From: Lewinella sp. LCG006
Lineage (GTDB): Bacteria > Bacteroidota > Bacteroidia > Chitinophagales > Saprospiraceae
NCBI RefSeq assembly: GCF_040784935.1
Contig: NZ_CP160680.1
Location: forward strand, 3,318,501-3,382,500
Length of the DNA stretch: 64,000 bases
Direction: 5' to 3'
The translations under genes and the position numbers were made by a program. Below the pieces are notes generated by a model. The model was not told the DNA's origin. It did not search any database and saw nothing but the letters and a program-made list of their open reading frames with translations. How positions within the stretch are numbered: position 1 is the first letter of the stretch; the number at the start of each line of letters is the position of its first letter. Below are positions 35,880-44,200 of this stretch, in pieces.

Positions 35880-36749
35880 TTAATCAACTTTTACTTCCCG
35901 CCGTCCAAATCTCCACATAAATGCGCCGCCAGTCAGGAACATGAAGATGGTGTAAATCGCCGCAGGGAGGCTCATCTCTGGCAGGTACAGGATGGAAGAA
36001 GCCACGACAATGGCCAAGGTGCCATTTTGAATACCTGATTCGATGGCGATGGTAATAGATTGTGCCAGATTCAGTCCAAAGATGCGGGAGAGGCCCCAGC
36101 CCAATCCCACCGTGAGCAGGTTGAGCATCAATGTGGCTGGCCCCAGTACGGGCAATGCATCCAGCAATGTTTGCCAGTTGGCGACGACAATCCCAGCCAA
36201 GATCAGGACGAATATCACCGTAGAAGCAATGCGCATGGGGCGTTCCATCCGCTGCGCAAAAGTGAGGTTACGCGAGCGTACCAGCATCCCTATACTGACG
36301 GGGAGTGCCGTGATGCCGAAAATCTGCCCCATTGTTTCAAGGATAGGCAGCTCTATGGGTCGGCTTTCGCCTAAAAAATGAGCCAGCCCCCAATGTACGA
36401 TCAACGGAATGGTGAAAATCGTGACCGTACTGCTGATGGCGGTAAGGGTGACCGATAAGGCAACATCTCCCTTCGCCACATAACTGATCAGGTTGGAGGT
36501 GGCTCCGCCCGGGCAGGCCGTAAGCAATAATAATCCTACGGCTAATAAGGGAGTCAGCGCAAACAAATGACAAAGGCCCAACCCAATAATGGGCAGCAAA
36601 ATAAGCTGATTAAAAAGTCCCAACGAAACCGCCCCCGGGTAGCGCACCACCCGCCGAAAATCATCCAAAGTCAGCGAAAGCCCCATGCCGATCATGATGA
36701 TGAATAAGGAAGCCGGAAGGATGGTACTGGTGAGGAGGGTGGATTGCAT
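35880..36749 (-). CDS. Bile acid:sodium symporter (BASS) family protein
   Basis: The 289-residue protein has nine or so hydrophobic segments. The family signature lies in MIGMGLSLTLDDFRRVVRYPGAV and in LLTACPGGATSNLISYVAKGDVALSVTLTAISS. GIESGIQNGTLAIV-like sequence (IAIESGIQNGTLAIVVASSIL) is the second sodium-site motif. These proteins carry sodium-coupled organic anions; bile acids are not the likely substrate in an environmental bacterium. The length is typical. It is monocistronic, with the CTTCCGAC-type repeat between it and the next gene. Confidence 0.92.
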   Translation of the reverse strand: MQSTLLTSTILPASLFIIMIGMGLSLTLDDFRRVVRYPGAVSLGLFNQLILLPIIGLGLCHLFALTPLLAVGLLLLTACPGGATSNLISYVAKGDVALSVTLTAISSTVTIFTIPLIVHWGLAHFLGESRPIELPILETMGQIFGITALPVSIGMLVRSRNLTFAQRMERPMRIASTVIFVLILAGIVVANWQTLLDALPVLGPATLMLNLLTVGLGWGLSRIFGLNLAQSITIAIESGIQNGTLAIVVASSILYLPEMSLPAAIYTIFMFLTGGAFMWRFGRREVKVD

Positions 36750-36780
36750 AAGGGTAGTTAGGAAGTAATAAGTACGAATA

Positions 36781-36843
36781 TAGTAAAGTCGGAAGTGGGA
36801 AGTCGGAAATAATTCGGACTTCCCACTTCCGATTTCCGACTTC
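36781..36843. repeat. CTTCCGACTTCCC-type repeat as a hairpin
   Basis: AAGTCGGAAGTGGGAAGTCGG on the left is mirrored by GACTTCCCACTTCCG and TTCCGACTT on the right, so the unit can fold back on itself. It fills the space between two co-directional genes and may act as a transcription end for the sugar dehydrogenase. Confidence 0.7.
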
Positions 36844-36845
36844 AG

Positions 36846-38249
36846 TTATTGTTTCACAAACGTCCGCGTAATCATCCCTTCCTCATTGCTGGCCCGTAAG
36901 AAATACATACCAGGCGTCCAGGATTTGACGTCTATCTGGAGCTGCTCGCTCTGGATGGTAAGCTGCTGGATGACCTGGCCGTTGAAACTGATGACTTCCA
37001 GCTGCTGGCCCGCAAAGTTGGGTGACAATTGGAGCTGCAATTGATCGATCACCGGATTGGGGAAAACACGGATGAATTGGTTGTTGGTGTTGGGCGCACC
37101 AACGCTGTTGGGCACATAGGCCTCGTTGCGGTATTCGATGATGCGGTTGGGGCCGCTACCAGGGTAGAAAGGGCCGTTGGTGGCAACGTACACCGAGCCG
37201 GTGTGAGGATTGATGGCCACATCCCGCAAGCGCCCCAGGTTGTCGAGGTATTGGTCTTCGTTGAGGATGGCAGTACCATCGTCGTTGAAGGTCATTACGC
37301 TTAGGCGTGAATCACTGAGAGCGAAGCCGCCGAGGACAGCCATCAGCATCTTACCTTCCCATTCGGGAATGGCGGGGTGATCGTAGTAGACGATATCATT
37401 GACGGCGGCACAGGGGCTGAATTCAATCAGCGGTTCCCGAACGGCATTTTCATTGCAGAAGGTCTGTTCCGCAGCCGTATTGCAGGCTCCTTGAACGTTG
37501 GGCCAACCATAATTGGTGTCGGGCCCAATGAGGTTGAATTCATCCGATTGCTGGGCGCCGTGCTCGGAGCTGTAAATCTGTCCATTAGGCCCGTAGGTGA
37601 GCCCCTGTGGGTTGCGGTGCCCGAAGGAGTAGACATAACTGGCAGGGTCGGGATTGTCATCAGGAATGCTGCCGTCGAGATTCAGACGCAAAATCTTACC
37701 GTTGAGGCTGTTTTTGTTTTGCGACAAGCTGCTATTGCCCCGATCGCCGGTGGTCATCAGGATTTTGTTATCGGTAGTGATGAGCAGGCGGGAGCCATCG
37801 TGAATGTTGCCCCCCTGAATTTCGTCGAAAAGGATGGTTTCGTTGACGAGTTCGGTACCGTTCCATTCAAAGCTGGACAAGCGCTCTCTGATGCCGCTCT
37901 GGTCGTAACAATAAACGACGTAGAGCAGGGGCGTATTCAAGAAATCAGGATGCAGCGCCATTCCCAACATGCCATATTCGCTGTTGCCGCCCGTGACGGT
38001 CGACTGATGGTTAAGGATCGTGACGATGTTTCCGTTTTCTGGATTGATCCGCAGGATATTGCCCCGGCGTTCGGTGACCCACAGGTGGTCGTCGGGGCCG
38101 TACTTTACTTCCCAGGGCACTACCAGCCCCGTCGCCACATCCGTAGCGGTGAGAAGGGTGCTGTCGAGCTGTAAATCCTGTGCCTGCAGTGTTGTTGGTA
38201 ACTGAAGGGAGGCAACCAAGAGGGCTGCCCAAAAGAAGAGATGTCTCAT
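36846..38249 (-). CDS. PQQ-dependent sugar dehydrogenase-like protein with T9SS sorting domain
   Basis: The 467-residue protein has a signal peptide ending near LQAQ. A six-bladed GSDH beta-propeller follows (about residues 25-375), recognised by VATGLVVPWEVKYGPDDHLWVTERRGNILRI, GMLGMALHPDF, DGSRLLITTDNKILMTTGDRGNSS, LNGKILRLNLDGSIPDDNP, YSFGHRNPQGLTYGPNG and YGWPNVQG. These contain the PQQ- and calcium-site residues known in soluble glucose/sorbosone dehydrogenases. The C-terminal 85 residues (VFPNPVIDQLQLQL ... GMYFLRASNEEGMI) form a T9SS type A domain. It is secreted and likely oxidises aldose sugars, provided PQQ is available. The real substrate is unknown. Confidence 0.93.
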   Translation of the reverse strand: MRHLFFWAALLVASLQLPTTLQAQDLQLDSTLLTATDVATGLVVPWEVKYGPDDHLWVTERRGNILRINPENGNIVTILNHQSTVTGGNSEYGMLGMALHPDFLNTPLLYVVYCYDQSGIRERLSSFEWNGTELVNETILFDEIQGGNIHDGSRLLITTDNKILMTTGDRGNSSLSQNKNSLNGKILRLNLDGSIPDDNPDPASYVYSFGHRNPQGLTYGPNGQIYSSEHGAQQSDEFNLIGPDTNYGWPNVQGACNTAAEQTFCNENAVREPLIEFSPCAAVNDIVYYDHPAIPEWEGKMLMAVLGGFALSDSRLSVMTFNDDGTAILNEDQYLDNLGRLRDVAINPHTGSVYVATNGPFYPGSGPNRIIEYRNEAYVPNSVGAPNTNNQFIRVFPNPVIDQLQLQLSPNFAGQQLEVISFNGQVIQQLTIQSEQLQIDVKSWTPGMYFLRASNEEGMITRTFVKQ

Positions 38250-38310
38250 GTACTTGAACTTTTACTTTTGCCAAAAGTAATAAATCAAAACCGTACCTTG
38301 TGGTCGCATA

Positions 38311-38472
38311 AGAGCTTGTTTGGTAGGGCCTGATTAGTCGAAATTGAGCAAATTTTATTCTGATTGAGGCTCAAGGAAGGAGCTTAGCCATAGCTAAGTG
38401 ACTGATCGCAGAACGAAGAGCAGGATAAAATTTGCCGATTGCAGACAATTGAGGTCCTGCCAAACAAGCTCT
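38311..38472. mobile_element. MITE-like element, copy B
   Basis: The 162 bp unit starts AGAGCTTGTTTGGTAGGGC and ends GTCCTGCCAAACAAGCTCT, the inverse of its start. It is the same family as 22783-22943, in the same orientation. The interior can pair GCAAATTTTATT near the left with GATAAAATTTGC near the right. It ends 12 bases before the thioesterase start codon. Confidence 0.75.
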
Positions 38473-38484
38473 AAAGTAAGCCAG

Positions 38485-38877
38485 ATGACTAAACTCTCTA
38501 CCCGAATTGCCGCAGCGCAAACCAGTATTTTCAAGGTAGTTTTTCCCAATACTACGAATCACTACAATACCCTTTTTGGCGGAGAAGCGCTCAAGATGAT
38601 GGACGAGGTCGCTTTTATTGCCGCTACCCGCTTTAGTCGGAAAACAATGGTAACGGTGAGTAGCAGTAAGGTAGATTTTACCATGCCTATCCCGGCAGAT
38701 ACCATTATTGAGGTGCAAGGGGCCATCACCAGAGTTGGCCGCACCAGTGTAGATGTTCAGGTCAATATCTACAAAGAAGAAATGTATGAGGAAGGGCGAG
38801 TCCTGGCGGTGCAAGGCTTGTTTACGATGGTAGCTGTAGATGAAAATAAAGAACCGATACCGGTGATGGAGGGCTGA
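38485..38877 (+). CDS. Acyl-CoA thioesterase (hotdog fold)
   Basis: The start at 38485 gives a 130-residue product; an in-frame ATG at 38398 lies inside the MITE-like element and adds junk sequence. The hotdog motif VFPNTTNHYNTLFGGEALKMMDEVAFIAATRF includes the NHxxTLFGG...D site typical of YciA/BFIT-type thioesterases. KVDFTMPIPADTIIEVQGAI carries the conserved core strand. It hydrolyses acyl-CoA esters in the cytoplasm, probably of medium or short chain length. It is full length. A tandem repeat at 38912-39027 lies just downstream. Confidence 0.9.
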   Translation: MTKLSTRIAAAQTSIFKVVFPNTTNHYNTLFGGEALKMMDEVAFIAATRFSRKTMVTVSSSKVDFTMPIPADTIIEVQGAITRVGRTSVDVQVNIYKEEMYEEGRVLAVQGLFTMVAVDENKEPIPVMEG

Positions 38878-38911
38878 TAAGTGTGGTGGCTTGCTCGAAA
38901 AGGGTGGCTTC

Positions 38912-39027
38912 AACCAAAAGATTGGTTAACTGGTTTTTAGGTAGGGCGGCTGATTTTGCCAGCCTGGTTTTACTCTCTAAACCAAAAGATTGGTTAACTG
39001 GTCTTTAGGTAGGGCGGCTGATTTTGC
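38912..39027. repeat. Tandem direct repeat, two 48 bp copies
   Basis: A unit starting AACCAAAAGATTGGTTAACTG occurs at 38912-38959 and again at 38980-39027, a 68 base offset, with only one or two differences. Each copy holds an inverted pair (AACCAA / TTGGTT). It lies between the thioesterase and the next gene. Confidence 0.8.
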
Positions 39028-39062
39028 ATAGCTTTGGCTTTTGCCCCAAAACAATAACAACC

Positions 39063-39521
39063 ATGAATACCTCTCCCTTAAAGCTCCTCTCGAAATATAC
39101 CTTTATCCTTCTACTCATCACCGTTAGTGCCAAGCTCCCCGCCCAGCGCATGCTCAACTGGCCTGATTTGGCGGATGTTACGTTCGCGGAAAAGTTCTCC
39201 AATAGCCTTGGGATGAAGTACTACCAGGCCAGTTTCGGAGAAGACCTCAAGCAACTGGAAGGGGAGGAGGTCATCCTCATGGGTTACCTCATTCCGCTGG
39301 ATGCCTTGGGCGAAACGTACGCCCTGTCCAAGAATCCCTACTCGGCCTGTTTCTTCTGTGGGGCTGCCGGCCCCGAGACGGTGGTGGAGTTGAGAATCAA
39401 AGCCGAATTTATCCAACGCTATCAAACAGACGAGCGGCGCGCTTTTAAAGGGCGGTTACAATTGTACGAAAGCAGTTTGGAGCAGTTTAATTATGTTTTG
39501 CTGGATGCGGTGCCTTTGTAA
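39063..39521 (+). CDS. Small secreted protein, possibly DUF3299-like
   Basis: The start at 39063 places a signal peptide at the N-terminus (MNTSPLKLLSKYTFILLLITVSAKLPAQ); the ATG at 39024 adds residues that do not fit. The 152-residue protein contains EGEEVILMGYLIPLDALGE, then a CFFCG cysteine pair followed by GPETVVELRIK. This resembles small secreted proteins of the DUF3299 type, in which a cysteine pair precedes a beta-rich core. The match is from memory and not strong. The cysteine pair could bind metal or form a disulfide. The gene follows the tandem repeat directly. Confidence 0.65.
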   Translation: MNTSPLKLLSKYTFILLLITVSAKLPAQRMLNWPDLADVTFAEKFSNSLGMKYYQASFGEDLKQLEGEEVILMGYLIPLDALGETYALSKNPYSACFFCGAAGPETVVELRIKAEFIQRYQTDERRAFKGRLQLYESSLEQFNYVLLDAVPL

Positions 39522-39699
39522 GGTGGATGAAGTGCACCCCTTAGCCCGGACAGAAATAGGGTACGCTTCGTGTCCTTAGTATAGCACCAAAAGAACAACT
39601 CTCTTATACCCTTTACCAAAGAATCCCCCTTCCGGCTAGCCAGGCGGGCTCTACGCTGGCTACTTGCCAAAATTCGTCCCAGCAGAACAATGCTGTTGA

Positions 39700-40482
39700 T
39701 CATTTGAGCATCATCAAGCTGTTAAAAAAACTTTTCTGATAGTGATGACCAATCGGAACAATTTCTTCCCCAATTTGGATTTTATTGTCTTTGGTAAGAA
39801 TACTTTCAATGCTGTCAACATTGACCAGGTACTTTCTGTGGCAGCGCATGAAAGTGGGGTTTAGCTGTTCTTCCAGTGTCTTTAGTTGTACGGTTGTCGG
39901 ATATCGACGATTACTTTTAGTACGCGCATAAGTGAACCCACCCTCCGCAAAAAAGTAATCAATATTTTGACAGCTAATCCCTTTAAAACTATCTCCAATT
40001 TTGAGGAATATTCTGTTGAGTGTATCAGTGGCAGAGGATTTCTCTAAGAGGAAACCATCTGTATGATTCGACATCTTTCTCAGTACACTGTTTTCTAGCT
40101 GGGTCACTGCCGTATTGAGCGCGTTGAAAAGCTGCAATTCTGAATCCTCTTTTGTAATCAAATTACTTGGATGTAGGGATTGGATGAGGCGGTAGGTTCT
40201 CTGTGTGGCTGCTGAGGAAAGGAAAATAATGGGGACACTGCTATGTCGTTCCCGAATAGATTTCGCTAAATCAATTCCACTTTTGGTACCATCCATCAGT
40301 TCAACACTAAACATACATATATCTGGAAAATGGGTGTTGTAGCAACTGCTGGCTTGTTGGTAAGTTGTGGTCAGGTAGTATTCTTGAATACCGTACCTAT
40401 CCAGCGATTCCTGCAAATATTGCAGCAGCGAGGGCTCGTGCGCTAACACGAGTACACGGAGGTCGTTTACTTTTTTGTGCAT
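39700..40482 (-). CDS. LytTR-family response regulator with degenerate receiver
   Basis: The 260-residue protein has a receiver-like N-terminus (about residues 8-125) and a C-terminal LytTR DNA-binding domain (about 150-258; DYFFAEGGFTYARTKSNRRYP, LNPTFMRCHRKYLVNVDSIESI, IPIGHHY-like VPIGHHYQKSF). In the receiver the usual acidic pair is replaced by Ala14-His15 (VLVLAHEPS). The phosphoacceptor Asp is replaced by Ser59 (ICMFSVELMDG), while Lys111 remains. It should therefore not be phosphorylated in the normal way. A phased motif array sits 120-170 bases upstream of its start (40603-40651), consistent with self-regulation. It neighbours the hybrid kinase gene, also leftward, across a 783 base gap. 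Confidence 0.92.
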   Translation of the reverse strand: MHKKVNDLRVLVLAHEPSLLQYLQESLDRYGIQEYYLTTTYQQASSCYNTHFPDICMFSVELMDGTKSGIDLAKSIRERHSSVPIIFLSSAATQRTYRLIQSLHPSNLITKEDSELQLFNALNTAVTQLENSVLRKMSNHTDGFLLEKSSATDTLNRIFLKIGDSFKGISCQNIDYFFAEGGFTYARTKSNRRYPTTVQLKTLEEQLNPTFMRCHRKYLVNVDSIESILTKDNKIQIGEEIVPIGHHYQKSFFNSLMMLK

Positions 40483-40602
40483 GTTTGTTTGGAGCTTTTT
40501 TGTGAGTTTTTATGCGGAAAACTAAAATCAACAAAGGGAAGAATAGGGAGGTGTGAAAAAGTGTAGTTTCTGTTAAGTAAAAGTAACGTACGGCCTCCGG
40601 GT

Positions 40603-40651
40603 AAATCGGAAAAATGAAGAGACAAATCGGACAATCTGGTGGATAAATCGG
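40603..40651 (-). promoter_or_regulatory. Three 21-bp-phased AAATCGG repeats upstream of the LytTR gene
   Basis: AAATCGG occurs at 40603-40609, 40624-40630 and 40645-40651, exactly 21 bases apart. The minus-strand reading toward the LytTR gene starts TTGCCGATTTATC. The array aligns over about 60 bases with the one at 45600-45668. LytTR proteins characteristically bind direct repeats spaced 20-22 bases apart. Confidence 0.65.
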
Positions 40652-41265
40652 CAATTAATAGAGCCAGATTTGCTAATCTCTGTGCGGATGAGATTTCCGT
40701 ACGCCTTCTTTCGCAGAAAAGAATTGCTGCGCCAAAAAGGGATCACCGTATAGCATTTCGTAATGGGTGTATCAAGTGTCAATATCTATGGTACAGCGGA
40801 AAATGTTTAATTTATGAACGTCGAAATTAGGTTTATGTAGCTCTATAGAGCGTCTATCCTGTTATTTATACGTTTGTAGTTATTGTGTTTTTCTTACCAG
40901 CCAAATAAGAATAGTTTTGTACCGTTAGTTGAGTTGCTCAGGGGATTACTATAGCGTGATTATCGCTTTTAGTATTTACCCTTTTCACGTTACTCCTAAT
41001 AATCCCATGGACTTTTAGAAGAGTTTTTATGTATTTGTTGAGGTAGGCACTTTGGGTGCTTACCTTATTTTCAACAGTTGCAACAAGTGCTTAAGTGTAT
41101 AAAAAACGCGTTCATGCCCAATAGGGGCCATTCAATTGATTGCTACTTCTTGCTGGGATGAATAAAGATTACATTTGTAATGGAATCCAATGAAGTTTTG
41201 TAGGACAGGGACGGGGAAATAAGTCTATCGACTTTCGATTTTAGAAAATCTCCAGAAAACGGTGA
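40652..41265. other. Gene-free stretch between the LytTR array and the hybrid regulator
   Basis: AT-rich DNA with no convincing ORF, RNA gene or repeat. A 63-codon plus-strand frame at 40639-40830 lacks protein-like features. The stretch lies between the 3' end of the hybrid regulator and the promoter side of the LytTR gene, so it may hold a 5' leader. Confidence 0.4.
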
Positions 41266-44200
41266 TTAAAGGTAATCCGATGGAAGTTTTCCGAAGTTTT
41301 TCTTGAAAATTTTGGAGAAATAGCGGTCATCCTTGAAGCCTACGGCATAAGCTACTTCAGGTATTGTTCGGTATTTTCTTTCTTGAATGTATACCATCGC
41401 TAAATCTAGCCGTGCTTGTTGTAAATAAGCCGTGGGGGTAAGCCCCGTGTACTCTTTGATACGATTACGTAAGGTACGCTCTGATACATACATTTGGTCT
41501 GCGATATCGGATATTTTGAAATCCAGGCGAGCTAGATTTTCTTTTACGGTTTGTTGCAAGTTTTGCATCCAGGCTTCATCGTATCCGGGTACGCCGTCAT
41601 GAATGGGTGGTGCCTGGTGAGGGATGGTAGGAATGTCTTGGGTCTTTGCTGGTTTTTTGCTAATAAACGCCTTCCGTATTTGCTGGTTTCGTACCAGATT
41701 CCTGATCCTCGCCTTGAGTTCCGACGTAGAGAAAGGTTTGCTTAGGTAAGCATCTACTCCAAGGCGGAGTGCCTTAAGTTGGTGGTCTTTGGAGTTGAGT
41801 GCACTGACAAATAGAAAAGGGGTATAACCCAGATTGGCGTCCGCCCTTACTGCTTTTAGTAAACTGAAGCCATCCACGATGGGCATCATGATGTCGGAAA
41901 TGATAAGGTCTATGTCGGCAGCTTGTTGATTTAATAGCTTTAGTGCTATTTCTCCGTTGGTGGCCGTTGAAACGGCGTATTCTTCAGATAATAGTTCTGC
42001 CATGAGCTCTAAGAGCTCCTCATTGTCTTCGACAATAAGGATTTTTGCTTTTTTGTGGCCATTCTTCAGCACTTGATAAAAGGTGCGCTGAGTGGCCTTT
42101 TCTGATAGAGGGCTGATGTTGGTAGCAGTAGGCGCTACTTCACCATAAGTGAGGGGAAAGGTGAAGAAAAAAGAAGCACCTTGCCCAGGGATACTTTCGA
42201 CCCAAATTTTCCCATCCATGAGTGCCGCGTACTCTTTGCACAAAGCCAAGCCAATTCCATAGCCAGGTTGGGCTTGTCTTTCGGAATGATTGCCTTGATA
42301 ATAGCGGTCGAAAATATCATGATGTTCCTCTAGTGGAATACCCGGGCCGGTATCTGCTACTACTGTTTCGAGCTGATTGTCTACAATGGCACTTCGAAAC
42401 AGGATTCTGCCCCCTTGGGGCGTAAATTTCATAGCATTGTTGAGGAGATTGGTAATCACACGTTCTACTTTTTCAGGGTCAAAGGATAAGTATAAAGATG
42501 AGGGAACCTCGATTTCTACTTTTAAGTCCAGTTGTTTATGATTCGCCAAATCCTCATATTGCCCTAGTATCTGTCTGATGTAGCTATTCCATTCAATGGT
42601 TTGTTTGTGGGCGACAAGTACGCCCGAATCCATTTGGTTGAGGCGCAGGATGTCATTCAACATATTGCCCATTTTATCTACTTGCCCTTTAATCCGGATT
42701 AAATACGTCTGTCTTTCGTCAGGGATGAGCTCCGTGAGGCGTTCTACGGACAACTGAATTAAATTCAATGGCGTTCTCAATTCATGATTAACATTGTTAA
42801 ATAGCTGGTTTTTTGCTTTGTCCAGGCGTTCAAGCTTTTTGTTTTGGGCAACAACCGTCTGCGTCCGGTCATCCAACTCCTGTGTACGGAGGAGCACTTC
42901 TTTTTGCAGGAGTTCATTTTGTTCCCTCAGGACTTGTGAGCGCCAGTAATATAGGATCCAGCTGCCAATTCCGGCAAGTAGCGCTATCAACAACCAGAAA
43001 TAAAAATTTTGATAAAGAGGCGAAGGATGGTAGAAAGAAAATTCCGAACCATAATACTGTTTTTCCACCAGTTTGTCACTGATGTTTACCCGGAACTGGA
43101 TGGAAAAATTACCGTAGGGAATCTTTAGTAAAAAGAGTTTGTAGTCTTCTCCTATTTTTCGCCATTCTCCATTGAGTTCTTTAACACGCCACTCGATGCT
43201 GGTATGCCGGGAGTATCTAAAATTAGCAAGCCCCAATTCAATAGAAATTTGACTTGATGTACGCGGTAGATAATAAGGACGCTCATCTTTGAACATAGGG
43301 CTTATCTGGTTGAGGGTGTCTCCCTTTTTGTTGTAGATCAGCATGCGCTCTATTTGCAAAGGGTAAAACAAATGATCAGTTTTGTTTTCTATGCTGTCCG
43401 GATGAAAATAGGTGACACCTTCCAATCCCCCGAAATACAAACCTCCGCGACTATCCTGTGCATGAGCCGATTGGTTACATTCGTTATTAGGTAAGCCATC
43501 CTTTTCGAAGTAACTGTAAACGATTTCGGACAAGAGGTCAAAAGACATGATACCATTGTTAGAGGAAATCCAAAGCCGATTTCGTTGGTCTGGATATACT
43601 GCGTGCAGAATGTCATCAGATAACCCTTGCTCTTTTGTAAACTGGCGATAGTGTTGCTCTTTGGGCTTCCATTGGATCAATCCTTTATGGGTTGCCAGCC
43701 AGAAAGTATTGGTCGTTGGCTCTTCATAAATATGAGCAACTTCCAATGGCTGACCATCTAAGAGTGTATCTAGATAGAATGATCTATCATTGAAGTTGTA
43801 CAAACCTCGGTCGGTAGCTGCCCATAATTCTCCTCGCTGATCCCTGTAGAAGTTGTTGATTTGGCGCTGTCCTAAAGATTGTTGTTCCTGGTTTCGTTTT
43901 TGATCAATTTGTAATACACCACTTGTAGTGCCAAGTAATATCAAGCTATCGGGCAGAATCTCAATACATTTTACGAATGGCGATCCTTTTGGTTTTGGTT
44001 CGGATATATAAATCGCTTTTTTTGAAGAATAGGAGATTAACCCCGTTTGTTGTTTGTGAGAACCGTATCGGAGACCTTGATCGTCGGCATAGAGTATGTT
44101 GATGGGTAACTTGTAGGAGAAGAAAAGTTGCGTATTGCCTGTTTGTAAGTCTCGCTGCAAAATTTCACCATAGTGAACCGCAGCGTAGAGTTGATCATCA

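Noticed and set aside
38398-38484. Upstream extension of the thioesterase to ATG 38398
   Set aside because: The added 29 residues are translated MITE-like DNA; the family's usual N-terminus starts at 38485.
40639-40830. 63-codon plus-strand frame in the LytTR upstream region
   Set aside because: It has no family or start context, and overlaps the phased motif array.
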